In this document: positions 17,827 to 26,832 of the stretch, piece by piece
Position numbering within the stretch: the first letter of the stretch is position 1
Layout: every line of letters starts with the position of its first letter
Assembly: GCA_965220465.1 (NCBI GenBank)
Contig: CBDCPZ010000023.1
Coordinates: forward strand, 372,001-436,000
From: JAHDHW01 sp965220465
Lineage (GTDB): Bacteria; Bacteroidota; Bacteroidia; Chitinophagales; Saprospiraceae
Direction of reading: 5' to 3'
Length of the DNA stretch: 64,000 bases
The notes under the pieces: model-generated
What the model was told of the DNA's origin: nothing
The model's input: only the letters and a program-made list of their open reading frames with translations
Databases searched by the model: none
Program-made: the position numbers and the translations under genes

Positions 17827-18645
17827 CTATCTGCTAATCACCATTTTTTTAGATAATACAGCAGTCTTGTTGTTTAAAGTGTAAGTATAAATTCCATTTG
17901 ATAAAGCTGCTCCGTCGAATTCAAAGTTATTCGTCCCCTGGAAAATTTCAACTTCACGAAAATGAACCAGATTTCCCAACATATCAAAAACCCTGAATTG
18001 TAAAATTTCATCAACCTTAGAATTGACTTCGATAGTTGTTGTACTTCCAAACGGATTTGGACTATTATAAACGCTAATATTTTTAGTCAAATAGTCATTG
18101 GTTCCGGCAATAGTGCAATTTGGGTCACCATTCTCCGCCAGAACCAGGTCATAGGTTCCGTCAGCTCCGGGAATGATCGTTGTTGGAAAAGTAACATCAA
18201 AGTCACCCAGGCTCGTAAAAATTTTGGTCGTTATCGTCAGAGGGTAAACCCCAGGAGTGTTGGCTGCGGTAGCAGTTCCTTTTATTGCCATGCAAGCAAT
18301 GGTATCTGAAGGTGTAAACACACAAGAACTAGGGTTGCAGCCATAGTCAAGCCCGATTGGTAAGCCGCCAACAGCACCATCTTGTTCGATGACAATAGAA
18401 TCAAGATTCAAATCAAAACCATTAATATTGACAGTTTCTGGAATAACAAATGTTAAAACGTATTCAAAACCAGAACCGATACAAGCGGTATCAGTTATTC
18501 CGCCTTCCGGGTTTGTATCAGGATCATACGGAGCGGGATATACTCCCACTGCAGAATCTCGGTATAACTCATTTGGCATACAAGCCTGCGCAGTTAATTC
18601 AACAGTAAAAGAGGAAATAATACAAAGAAGTAAGAGTTGCTTCAT
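17827..18645 (-). CDS. Secreted protein with T9SS sorting domain
   Basis: A 272-residue secreted protein. The signal peptide ends at about residue 20 (V-E-L-T-A-Q-A-C). A beta-rich region of about 170 residues has several Cys (C18, then pairs around 105-120) and no recognised domain. The last ~75 residues are a type IX sorting domain (Y-N-S-P-N-P-F-G-S-T-T ... V-F-D-M-L-G-N ... G-I-Y-T-Y-T). Same strand as the PKD protein, with 243 bases between them containing a perfect inverted repeat. Role unknown; surface-exposed by inference from the sorting domain. Confidence 0.82.
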   Translation of the reverse strand: MKQLLLLCIISSFTVELTAQACMPNELYRDSAVGVYPAPYDPDTNPEGGITDTACIGSGFEYVLTFVIPETVNINGFDLNLDSIVIEQDGAVGGLPIGLDYGCNPSSCVFTPSDTIACMAIKGTATAANTPGVYPLTITTKIFTSLGDFDVTFPTTIIPGADGTYDLVLAENGDPNCTIAGTNDYLTKNISVYNSPNPFGSTTTIEVNSKVDEILQFRVFDMLGNLVHFREVEIFQGTNNFEFDGAALSNGIYTYTLNNKTAVLSKKMVISR

Positions 18646-18818
18646 AATTTTAGTTTTTTCAATTAATATGATTGTAAAAAGTGCAATTTAGCTATTTTCA
18701 TTAAAGTGGAATAATTAAAAAATCAGTTATGTGAAAACAGCGACAGACAAACGAACCCATTTTAATCCATATTGCTTACTTTATTAAATATTTTTTTAAT
18801 TTTTACATTATAATAATC

Positions 18819-18826
18819 TACTTTTG
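18819..18826 (+). promoter_or_regulatory. -7 promoter box for the TonB-receptor gene
   Basis: TACTTTTG is an exact TAnnTTTG match 78 bases before the ATG at 18905, in the divergent gap with the 17827-18645 gene. Confidence 0.35.
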
Positions 18827-18904
18827 CGAATCGTTTTCACATCGTTATCTTGCAGAACACCCCCTGAATTTGAATAAAAAAATATATTCTAAACTTACAT
18901 CTGC

Positions 18905-21175
18905 ATGAAATCAATTTTTACTAAGTTTCTGACTTTCAATTTCTTATACTTCATTTCTTTCCTTTCTCTTTTTTCTCAAAATGCTATACTGAATGGAATC
19001 GTCTTGAATACTGAAACCAATGAACCCTTAATTGGTGTTACGATCAAAGTTGATGAGGTTGGTACAGTTACCAATTATGAAGGTAAATTTGAAATCAAGC
19101 TGGCTGCCGGAGAATACAAAGTAAAATTCAGTTATATCGGTTATGAAGATATAATTGAATCTGTTGTCTTGAAAACTGATGAGGCGGTCACCTTAAACAT
19201 AGTTTTGAGGACACAGTCTACCCTACTCCAAACTGCAACTGTTACAAGTGGGAAATATGAAAAGCCATTGAGTGAGGTCACTGTTTCAATGGATGTTATC
19301 AAACCTCGCCTCATCGAAGCTGTGAATTCAACTTCGGTGGATCAAGTACTTGAAAAGATACCAGGGGTTAACATCATTGATGACCAAGTTAATATTCGTG
19401 GCGGTTCAGGATGGTCTTATGGGGCAGGAAGCAGAGTTTTACTTTTAGTAGACAATATTCCTGCAATGCAAGCAGATGCTGGGTTTCCTAATTGGAACGA
19501 TATTGCCATCGAAAACACGAATCAAATTGAAGTTGTTAAAGGTGCAGCTTCTGCACTTTATGGATCATCTGCACTAAATGGGATAATAAATGTTAGAACA
19601 GCTTACGCTACTTCAACACCTGTGACGCATATTTCAACTTTTTATACCCAATATCTTGATCCTGAGGATAAAGAAAAGATTTGGTATGAAGAACAGCCAT
19701 TTGAAACAGGTATTAGTGTTTCACATCGGCGAAAAATCAACAAACTTGACCTTGTTTTAAGCGGATTTGGCCTCTACGAAAATAGTTTTCGAGAAGATAA
19801 TTTTGATCGTTATGGAAGGATAACGATAGGTACGAGGTTTCGAGCTACAGATAAACTATCCATTGGTTTTAACAGTAATTTTAATAAAGGAAAATCAAAA
19901 AGTTACTTCTATTGGAAAGACTGGGGCCCAGACGCTTTGAGAGGGGCTGAAGGGACTTTTACAAATACTGATAAACTTCGATTTACAATTGATCCTTTTG
20001 TAACCTACCATGACAATAAAGGTAATCAACATAAATTGATTACAAGATTTCATTACATCGACAATAAAAATAATGAAAGCCAATCCAACTCTTCAAGGTT
20101 ACTTTATGGGGAGTATCAATTTCAACATCGCTTTGAAGGTATCGATCTGGTGACTTCAGCGGGAATCGTTGGTATTTATAGCGGAGTGAAAGCTGAACTT
20201 TATGGTGACACAACTTATAATTCTTCCAACTTAGCTGGATATGTTCAAGTTGATAAAAAGTTTTTGAATCGGTTAAACCTATCCGCTGGATTCAGATATG
20301 AACGAAATACTATCAATGGTCCTGAAATTGTGAATGGTGATCCAATCCCTGAAGGGAAATCAACTGAAGGAAAACCAGTTTTTCGTTTTGGTTTAAATTA
20401 TCAAGTAGCAAAAGCTACATTTATTAGAACATCTTGGGGACAGGGATATCGATTTCCAACTATCGCCGAAAAATATATTCATACTAAAGCAGGCGGGATA
20501 AATATTATCCCTAACCCTTTTTTACAATCAGAAACTGGCTGGACAACAGAAATTGGAATAAAACAAGGTTTTAAAATTAATAAATGGGTTGGTTATGTTG
20601 ACATCGCTGGTTTCTGGTCCCAATATTTCAATATGATGGAATTTGCAGTTTCTCCGGAACTGGACGGATTTCAATCTCAAAACATTGGAGATACAGATAT
20701 CAAAGGATTTGAAATTAGTATAGCAGGGAGTGGAAATTTATTTGGAACCACCACCTCAATATTGGCGGGATATACCTATATCGATCCTAAATTTCAAAAT
20801 TTATCAGATTTGGACTCCATTCTATGGTATTCAACCGTCGATTACAATGTCCTCAAATACAGGCATCGTCATTCGTTTAAGTTAGACCTGGAAACAAAAA
20901 TCAAGAAATTTTCTATAGGAATTGCGATGTTTTACAACAGCCAGATAGAAGCAATAGACGGAGCTTTTGAAATTATAATTCCTGGCTTACCTCAACAAAG
21001 AATGGAAGATATGGATGGTTATAAAACCTTTGATGCCAGGGTAGCCTACCAAATAACTAAAAGTATAAAAATTGCTTTTATTGGAAAAAATATTTTCAAT
21101 GAAGAATATACTGCACGGCCCGGATTGTTGGAACCACCAAGAAATTTGACCTGCCGATTGGATTTCCGATTCTGA
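18905..21175 (+). CDS. TonB-dependent receptor
   Basis: A 756-residue outer-membrane receptor. Signal peptide about 1-24. A carboxypeptidase-like regulatory domain covers 27-105 (I-L-N-G-I-V-L-N-T-E-T-N-E-P-L-I-G-V-T). The plug is about 120-235 (V-L-E-K-I-P-G-V-N-I ... N-I-R-G-G-S-G ... V-V-K-G-A-A-S-A-L-Y-G-S-S-A-L-N-G-I-I-N-V). A beta barrel follows and ends in an aromatic final strand (L-D-F-R-F). No SusD-like partner gene follows, so it is not a polysaccharide-utilisation pair. The barrel lacks an obvious ligand signature; siderophore, vitamin or peptide uptake cannot be separated from sequence. Confidence 0.93.
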   Translation: MKSIFTKFLTFNFLYFISFLSLFSQNAILNGIVLNTETNEPLIGVTIKVDEVGTVTNYEGKFEIKLAAGEYKVKFSYIGYEDIIESVVLKTDEAVTLNIVLRTQSTLLQTATVTSGKYEKPLSEVTVSMDVIKPRLIEAVNSTSVDQVLEKIPGVNIIDDQVNIRGGSGWSYGAGSRVLLLVDNIPAMQADAGFPNWNDIAIENTNQIEVVKGAASALYGSSALNGIINVRTAYATSTPVTHISTFYTQYLDPEDKEKIWYEEQPFETGISVSHRRKINKLDLVLSGFGLYENSFREDNFDRYGRITIGTRFRATDKLSIGFNSNFNKGKSKSYFYWKDWGPDALRGAEGTFTNTDKLRFTIDPFVTYHDNKGNQHKLITRFHYIDNKNNESQSNSSRLLYGEYQFQHRFEGIDLVTSAGIVGIYSGVKAELYGDTTYNSSNLAGYVQVDKKFLNRLNLSAGFRYERNTINGPEIVNGDPIPEGKSTEGKPVFRFGLNYQVAKATFIRTSWGQGYRFPTIAEKYIHTKAGGINIIPNPFLQSETGWTTEIGIKQGFKINKWVGYVDIAGFWSQYFNMMEFAVSPELDGFQSQNIGDTDIKGFEISIAGSGNLFGTTTSILAGYTYIDPKFQNLSDLDSILWYSTVDYNVLKYRHRHSFKLDLETKIKKFSIGIAMFYNSQIEAIDGAFEIIIPGLPQQRMEDMDGYKTFDARVAYQITKSIKIAFIGKNIFNEEYTARPGLLEPPRNLTCRLDFRF

Positions 21176-21234
21176 GTTGAATATTTAGTATAAATGAATT
21201 AAAGTTTTCAGGTTTTACAAACTTTAAACTTGAT

Positions 21235-21274
21235 AAGTTCAGATACTTTTTTATCAAAGTATCTGAACTTTTTC
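21235..21274 (+). terminator. Terminator after the TonB-receptor gene
   Basis: A 15-base perfect stem (AAGTTCAGATACTTT at 21235-21249 with its complement at 21256-21270) has a 6-base loop, and TTTC follows. Confidence 0.85.
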
Positions 21275-21330
21275 ATGTAATTAATTGTCTTTTCATCTGA
21301 CATATTGTCACTTAAATGTATTAAAAAATG

Positions 21331-21338
21331 TACCTTTG
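21331..21338 (+). promoter_or_regulatory. -7 promoter box for miaB
   Basis: TACCTTTG is an exact TAnnTTTG, with a TTG at 21305-21307 as a possible -33 (spacing 23). The leader to the miaB ATG is about 65 bases. Confidence 0.5.
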
Positions 21339-21406
21339 CAGCCAGAATTCATCGGGCGCTATGTTTCTGTTTTATAAATGCGCTTTCATATTAACAAAAG
21401 GAAAAG

Positions 21407-22843
21407 ATGTACGATAATAATCCGACATTAGATGGACTTGGAAATAAAACGATTGATGCAAGCAAACAAGGAGATGTTTTCTACGCTGAGCAATTGGGGG
21501 GTAGTGAAAATGGTAAAAAGTTTTACATTGAAAGCTATGGATGCGCCATGAATTTTAGTGATAGTGAGATTGTTGCATCTATTCTTCAGGACATAGGATT
21601 CAGTCCTACCCGAAATATTGATGAATCAGATCTTATCTTGATTAATACTTGCTCCATTCGTGAAAAAGCAGAGCAAACGGTCAGACAACGTTTGCGTGAA
21701 TTTGACAAAGTAAAAAAAGGAAAACCAGGAACACTGGTTGGCGTTTTAGGCTGCATGGCAGAACGATTGAAGGCCAAACTCCTGGATGAGGAAAAACTCG
21801 TTGATCTTGTGATTGGCCCGGATGCTTATCGAGATTTACCTGCTTTGGTTGCGAATGCCAATGATGGCGAAAAAGGAATCAATGTTGTGCTGAGTCGTGA
21901 AGAAACTTACGCTGATATTAGCCCGCTTCGACTTAATTCTGATGGAGTTACCGCTTTTATTTCTATTATGAGAGGTTGTGATAATATGTGCTCTTTTTGC
22001 GTAGTGCCGTTTACAAGAGGGCGTGAAAGAAGCCGAAACTCATTTAGTATTGTGGCAGAGGCGACGGATTTGTTTGAAAGAGGATTCAAGGAAGTTACGT
22101 TGCTTGGACAAAATGTTGATTCATATAAATGGACCAATCCCGAATCGGAAGAAGTTATAACTTTTGCTAATTTGCTCGAAAAAGTTGCTTTAATCAATCC
22201 CGAACTAAGGGTTCGTTTTTCAACTTCTCACCCGAAAGACATTACTGACGAAGTGCTTTTTGCCATTAAAAAATACGAAAATATTTGCAACTACATTCAC
22301 TTGCCTGTCCAATCTGGTAATAGCAGAGTACTTGAGTTAATGAATCGTACCTATGATCGGGAGTGGTATGAAAATAAAGTAAACAGAATCTATGAGGTAT
22401 TGCCTGAATGTGCGATATCTTCTGATTTTATAACCGGTTTTTGTACAGAGACCGAAGAGGAGCATCAGGATTCTCTTAGTATCATAAAATATGCAAACTA
22501 CAGCATGTCCTACATGTTTTATTATTCAGAACGGCCGGGAACACTTGCAGCTCGAAAATATGAAGATGATATTCCTTTGGAAGTTAAAAAAAGAAGACTT
22601 TCCGATATTATCCGGATACAGAGCCATGTTTCCCTAAAACATAACCAAAAAGATATCGGCCAAATTTTTAAAGTACTGATAGAAGGCGATTCCAAAAAAT
22701 CTAATAAAGATTTTAAAGGCAGAAATACCCAAAATAAAATGACCATTTTTCCTAAAAAAGAAGGGCTTAAAGCTGGTGATTATGTTAATGTAAAAGTGAC
22801 ATCCGTTACAAGTGCCACGCTTAAAGGAGAAATCGTCAGTTAA
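21407..22843 (+). CDS. miaB: tRNA-2-methylthio-N6-dimethylallyladenosine synthase
   Basis: A 478-residue MiaB-type methylthiotransferase. It adds a methylthio group to isopentenyl-A37 of tRNAs reading UNN codons, using two iron-sulfur clusters and S-adenosylmethionine. The N-terminal cluster ligands C46, C82 and C116 and the radical-SAM triad C191-x3-C195-x2-C198 (G-C-D-N-M-C-S-F-C) are present. A TRAM domain closes the protein. An N-terminal extension of ~35 residues precedes the first domain, as in Bacteroidota relatives. It heads a cluster with the sigma-54 regulator, lptE and secG. Confidence 0.95.
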   Translation: MYDNNPTLDGLGNKTIDASKQGDVFYAEQLGGSENGKKFYIESYGCAMNFSDSEIVASILQDIGFSPTRNIDESDLILINTCSIREKAEQTVRQRLREFDKVKKGKPGTLVGVLGCMAERLKAKLLDEEKLVDLVIGPDAYRDLPALVANANDGEKGINVVLSREETYADISPLRLNSDGVTAFISIMRGCDNMCSFCVVPFTRGRERSRNSFSIVAEATDLFERGFKEVTLLGQNVDSYKWTNPESEEVITFANLLEKVALINPELRVRFSTSHPKDITDEVLFAIKKYENICNYIHLPVQSGNSRVLELMNRTYDREWYENKVNRIYEVLPECAISSDFITGFCTETEEEHQDSLSIIKYANYSMSYMFYYSERPGTLAARKYEDDIPLEVKKRRLSDIIRIQSHVSLKHNQKDIGQIFKVLIEGDSKKSNKDFKGRNTQNKMTIFPKKEGLKAGDYVNVKVTSVTSATLKGEIVS

Positions 22844-22895
22844 TGATTTTTATGAAAATGAAAGTTTCTTTTGGGAGCTTAAAATCGAATTAATT

Positions 22896-24179
22896 ATGAA
22901 GAGCAGTATTCAGGCGATAAAACAAAGGTTTGCAATTATCGGACAGTCAAAAGGCTTGGAACAAGCTCTGGATACTGCAATCAGAGTCGCTAATACAGAT
23001 TTAACTGTTTTGATAAAAGGAGAAAGTGGCGTTGGTAAAGAAATTTTTTCGAAAGTCATCCATTCTTTAAGCCTTAGAAAGCACAATAAATTTATTGCGA
23101 TCAACGCAGGTGCTATCCCCGCAGGTACAATCAATTCTGAATTGTTTGGCCACGAAAAAGGAGCTTTTACCGGAGCGACTACTGAACGAAAAGGGTATTT
23201 TGAAACGGTAGACGGAGGGACAATTTTTCTTGATGAAATTGGAGAATTACCACTCGATACCCAAGCTTTTTTACTCCGTGTTTTGGAAACTGGTGAATTC
23301 ATCAGAGTTGGCTCCTCGAAAACACAGAAAACAGATGTCCGGGTCATTGCCGCTACAAATGTTGATCTGGAGCAAAGAATAAGTAATGGAAAATTTAGAG
23401 AAGATTTGTATTACCGGCTTAATACGGTTCCGATAAAGGTCCCTTCTTTAAAAGACCGTAGGGAAGATATTCATTTATTGTTTAGAAAATTTGCCTCTGA
23501 TTTTGCTGAAAAATATCGAACTACCCCAGTTTCTCTGGATGAGCAGGCTTTGTTACTCATTGAAAATTACAGCTGGCCAGGAAATATCCGCGAATTAAAA
23601 AATGTTGCTGAGCAGCTTTCTGTTCTTTCCGAAGAGAAGGTCATTAATGCTGAGGATTTGATACAGTATATTCCAAATATCAGAAACCGAAATCTCCCGG
23701 CCATCAGAACAAATGGAGATAGTTCAAACTTTCAGGAAAGAGAGATTTTATATAAGTTACTTTTTGAAATGAAAAGCGATTTAAACGATCTAAAAGGGTT
23801 AGTTTTTGAACTAATAAGCAACAATGATTTAACTCTTCCTGACAATAAAAGTCTGCGGCAAATACAATCACATAGATTCAGCCAATCAAGCCCTCAGGAT
23901 AGAGGAACTAGCTATGATCCGGATTTATCAAGATATTATGAAGCTCGAGAGGATGCTTCCGATCAGGGTGATATCAAACCGATCATTATTGATAAATCAA
24001 ATGCCAAGGCTTTCAACAGGTCAGAGGTTGTTGAAGAGAATCTTTCTCTTGAGGATATGGAAAAAGAAATGATTCGTAAAGCTTTGACAAAACACAAAGG
24101 GCGAAGGAGAGATGCTGCCGAAGAATTAGGGATTTCGGAGCGGACACTTTATCGTAAAATCAAATTTTATGATTTGTAA
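22896..24179 (+). CDS. Sigma-54-dependent transcriptional activator
   Basis: A 427-residue bacterial enhancer-binding protein without an N-terminal sensory or receiver domain. The AAA+ domain starts almost at once: Walker A G-E-S-G-V-G-K-E (42-49), the sigma-54-contacting loop G-A-F-T-G-A (89-94), Walker B (T-I-F-L-D-E-I-G-E), and an arginine finger region. A poorly conserved linker follows (about 265-380). A Fis-type helix-turn-helix ends the protein (A-A-E-E-L-G-I-S-E-R-T-L-Y-R-K-I). I start it at the ATG at 22896 because the conserved domain begins there; an upstream GTG at 22812 would overlap miaB by 32 bases. What signal it answers cannot be seen; control by abundance or by partner proteins is possible. 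Confidence 0.92.
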   Translation: MKSSIQAIKQRFAIIGQSKGLEQALDTAIRVANTDLTVLIKGESGVGKEIFSKVIHSLSLRKHNKFIAINAGAIPAGTINSELFGHEKGAFTGATTERKGYFETVDGGTIFLDEIGELPLDTQAFLLRVLETGEFIRVGSSKTQKTDVRVIAATNVDLEQRISNGKFREDLYYRLNTVPIKVPSLKDRREDIHLLFRKFASDFAEKYRTTPVSLDEQALLLIENYSWPGNIRELKNVAEQLSVLSEEKVINAEDLIQYIPNIRNRNLPAIRTNGDSSNFQEREILYKLLFEMKSDLNDLKGLVFELISNNDLTLPDNKSLRQIQSHRFSQSSPQDRGTSYDPDLSRYYEAREDASDQGDIKPIIIDKSNAKAFNRSEVVEENLSLEDMEKEMIRKALTKHKGRRRDAAEELGISERTLYRKIKFYDL

Positions 24180-24246
24180 AAGTTAATTTTCCAGTTTTGT
24201 TGACTATTCAAAGTGCTCATTTCGTTCTTAGAAAAAGCTAAAATTT

Positions 24247-24753
24247 ATGAACCTCCAACATTACAAATTTCCCTTTTTATTATTTGTTATACTGTTCCTT
24301 TTTTCCTGTAAATATAGCTTCAGCGGAATTGGTATTCCACCTGATATGAATACGTTCTATGTAGAACCTTTTGAATTGACAACAACGAATACTGAGCCCA
24401 CTATTACAACAATTTTCACCGAGACGCTGAGTGATAAAATTCTAACAGAATCAAAACTTCGAAAGACACAGGTCGATCCGGACTATATTTTTAGCGGCGC
24501 AGTAACTATGTATCAGATTACTGCTGTAGCACCGCAGCCCGGAGAGATATCAGCTTTCAATCGGCTGGAAATAGGGATTAAAGTTGCTTTTGAAAATTCA
24601 AAAAATGAAGAAGAGAATTTCGATAAAGTTTTTACCTTTTATAACGACTTTCCCAGTGATGCAAATATCATAAACATTCAAGATGAGCTGATCAATAATA
24701 TATTTGATCAAATTGTGGAAGATGTCTTTAATAAAGCTTTCACAAATTGGTAA
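24247..24753 (+). CDS. lptE: LptE-like LPS-assembly lipoprotein
   Basis: A 168-residue lipoprotein with lipobox L-F-S-C (Cys at about 21) followed by K-Y-S-F-S-G. It has the length, N-terminal pattern and position (between a sigma-54 regulator gene and secG) of Bacteroidota LptE-family proteins, which plug the LptD barrel during lipopolysaccharide export. Sequence conservation across the family is low, so the assignment rests on pattern and synteny. Spacing from the regulator is 67 bases, so co-transcription is likely. Confidence 0.75.
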   Translation: MNLQHYKFPFLLFVILFLFSCKYSFSGIGIPPDMNTFYVEPFELTTTNTEPTITTIFTETLSDKILTESKLRKTQVDPDYIFSGAVTMYQITAVAPQPGEISAFNRLEIGIKVAFENSKNEEENFDKVFTFYNDFPSDANIINIQDELINNIFDQIVEDVFNKAFTNW

Positions 24754-24836
24754 AACTACTATCCTGGAAAGTTTTCATTTCACAAAATATTTGTAATTTT
24801 AATAATACATTTTTTGAGAGCCCAATATAGAAGGAT

Positions 24837-25970
24837 ATGAATACTGTGACTTTTGTCAATTTATTAAAGGATCAGGCTCAATTGTATAAAATTACTTATA
24901 CCGAATTGAAAGGCCTTGTTTTGCAATACCCTTATTGCCAAAACCTTCGCTATTTATTGTTGAAAAAATGCATGTTTGAAGACCATCAGGATTTTGAAGA
25001 AAATCTTCAATTAGCAGCTTCTTTTAGTAATAACCGTAACTTGCTTTTCAAACAGATTCATAAACATAAATCCATTGTCCACGATTCAGATACTTTAAAT
25101 TTAAAAGTAGAAGAAGAGGAACCTGAGGAGCAATTGAAAATTGAAAATGAATCAGCGTTTTTGGAGCCGGTTGCTGAAACTGAAAACATTGAATCTATTG
25201 AAAAAGAGCATTTAAATATTGAGCAAACAGAACCCCTTGCTGAAATTCAAGAAGAAAAGGAAGAGGAAGAAAACATTGAAACAGCAATTGAAATTTCTGA
25301 TGACGCACCAGCTTACTTTGATGAAAATGATACAGATGCAGAAATAGAAGATATCACCGAAGAAATGGAATTTGAATATGATTTTGGAAATATTCAAACT
25401 AATGCACACGATTCCACTGAAGATTATAAAAAAGTGATTTACATTGAAGAGTTGATTGAATTAGACAACTTAAATCAGCATAAAAAGGCTACTGAAACTA
25501 AAAAAGAAATTCCTGATAAAATTGAAGCAGACAAAGCAAAGAAAGATATTCCTTTTCGAGAAGCTTCTCCAAAAGAAAAAACATTGCCTAAAAAAGTAAA
25601 AAAGAAACCACCTCCTACGCCAAAATCTTCATTTGGCAGTTGGGTTAAACAATTTCAGGAACCAGAGAAGCCTGATAAATCAGGAAAAAGTAAAGAAGGA
25701 AAAAAAGTAAAGAAGAAACATAAAAAGAAAGACAGCGTATCTAAAAAACAAAAAACGAAGAAACACGAAAAAAAGGGAAAGAAGAGTTCGGCTCTGGCAG
25801 AGCAAAGTTTAAAACAAAATAAAGAGATTGCAACAGAAACTTTAGCAAGTTTACTCGCCTTACAGGGGAGCTTTGAAGAGGCAATTGAAATGTATGAAAG
25901 ACTCAGTTTGATTTTTCCCAAAAAAAGTAGTTACTTTGCAGATCAAATTAAAAAACTTAAAAATAATTGA
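24837..25970 (+). CDS. Charged protein with C-terminal TPR-like helices
   Basis: A 377-residue soluble protein. Residues 1-75 form a helical region. A long Glu-rich low-complexity stretch covers about 85-180, and a Lys-rich stretch (K-K-x-K-K-K-H-K-K-K) about 235-310. A final helix pair (A-L-Q-G-S-F-E-E-A-I-E-M-Y-E-R-L-S-L-I-F-P) is typical of a tetratricopeptide repeat. No signal peptide. It ends 2 bases before secG, so it is almost certainly co-transcribed with it. Function is not recognised. Confidence 0.8.
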   Translation: MNTVTFVNLLKDQAQLYKITYTELKGLVLQYPYCQNLRYLLLKKCMFEDHQDFEENLQLAASFSNNRNLLFKQIHKHKSIVHDSDTLNLKVEEEEPEEQLKIENESAFLEPVAETENIESIEKEHLNIEQTEPLAEIQEEKEEEENIETAIEISDDAPAYFDENDTDAEIEDITEEMEFEYDFGNIQTNAHDSTEDYKKVIYIEELIELDNLNQHKKATETKKEIPDKIEADKAKKDIPFREASPKEKTLPKKVKKKPPPTPKSSFGSWVKQFQEPEKPDKSGKSKEGKKVKKKHKKKDSVSKKQKTKKHEKKGKKSSALAEQSLKQNKEIATETLASLLALQGSFEEAIEMYERLSLIFPKKSSYFADQIKKLKNN

Positions 25971-25972
25971 AT

Positions 25973-26203
25973 ATGGTATTGATGACGGTACTTATTGCCT
26001 TGGTTTCAGTTTTGTTGATGGGCGCAGTATTGATCCAAAATCCTAAAGGAGGCGGAGTCGATTCAACATTTGGTGGCAACGCAACAAACCAAATGTTTGG
26101 TGCTGCAAAATCTACAGATTTTATTGAAAAAATAACATGGTATCTGGCAGCAGCTCTTTTTATCCTATGCATTATAACTGCAATAATGGTAGAATCAGCA
26201 TAA
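25973..26203 (+). CDS. secG: Preprotein translocase subunit SecG
   Basis: A 76-residue protein with two transmembrane helices (about 3-22 and 52-71) flanking the SecG loop V-L-I-Q-N-P-K-G-G-G-V-D-S-T-F-G-G. SecG is the small accessory subunit of the SecYEG channel. The start is the ATG at 25973, two bases after the preceding stop; a TTG two codons upstream is less likely. It closes the miaB-to-secG cluster and a terminator follows. Confidence 0.93.
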   Translation: MVLMTVLIALVSVLLMGAVLIQNPKGGGVDSTFGGNATNQMFGAAKSTDFIEKITWYLAAALFILCIITAIMVESA

Positions 26204-26234
26204 AAGATAAAAATTGTCCTCAAATTTAGGACAA

Positions 26235-26273
26235 CAAAAAAGCCTGGTAAATTAAATTTTACCCGGCTTTTTC
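26235..26273 (+). terminator. Terminator after secG
   Basis: AAAAAGCC...GGTAAA (26236-26250) pairs with TTTTACC...GGCTTTTT (26257-26272) with one internal mismatch. It ends the miaB-secG unit and separates it from groES. Confidence 0.8.
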
Positions 26274-26498
26274 CGTTTAGGACTAATATTATCATAAAGA
26301 TAAAGAGTATCTTCGCTTGCCATTATGACAAATTTAAATTTCATCCTAAAGCTTTTATGCGAATGAGTCAGAATTTACTGCAAAAATGGCATGCTTTACC
26401 ACTTGGCATAAGAAATGATCATTGCACTTTAGTATGTTAAATTACATTACGAATTGAAAATAATTTTATAATTTTTTAAAATCCAAAACGACTTGAAA

Positions 26499-26762
26499 AT
26501 GAAGCCGATCAATGACAGAGTAGTAGTAAAACCCGCCAAGGCTGAAGAGAAAACTGCCGGAGGAATTATTATCCCAGATACCGCTAAAGAAAAACCTCAA
26601 AAAGGTAAAATCATAGCAGTTGGACCTGGAAAAGACGGAATCAAAATGACCGTAAAGGTTGGTGACGCTGTTCTTTATGGTAAATATGCTGGACAAGAAC
26701 TTCACTTTAAAGGCGATGATTTGTTAATCATGCGTGAAGATGACATTTTGGTTATTCTATAA
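26499..26762 (+). CDS. groS: Co-chaperonin GroES
   Basis: An 87-residue Cpn10 with the canonical start M-K-P-I-N-D-R-V-V-V-K-P, the mobile loop (K-A-E-E-K-T-A-G-G-I-I-I-P-D), and the end I-M-R-E-D-D-I-L-V-I. It caps the GroEL folding chamber. I chose the ATG at 26499, not the TTG two codons earlier. groEL follows after 70 bases in the usual operon. No CIRCE repeat is seen upstream (26281-26498), so heat-shock control must use another route. Confidence 0.97.
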   Translation: MKPINDRVVVKPAKAEEKTAGGIIIPDTAKEKPQKGKIIAVGPGKDGIKMTVKVGDAVLYGKYAGQELHFKGDDLLIMREDDILVIL

Positions 26763-26832
26763 CCGGCGTCATACTTCAAAACGATCTTGTTCTTTCTAAC
26801 TTATTTTATTAAAACTAAAAATCACTAAAAAT

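Noticed and set aside
22812..22895. GTG start for the sigma-54 activator, overlapping miaB
   Set aside because: The extra 28 residues have no counterpart in the family and the conserved domain begins after the ATG at 22896.
26281..26498. CIRCE repeat or sigma-54 -24/-12 site ahead of groES
   Set aside because: No TTAGCACTC inverted repeat is present, and the TGGCA...TGCA match near 26400 has the wrong spacing.
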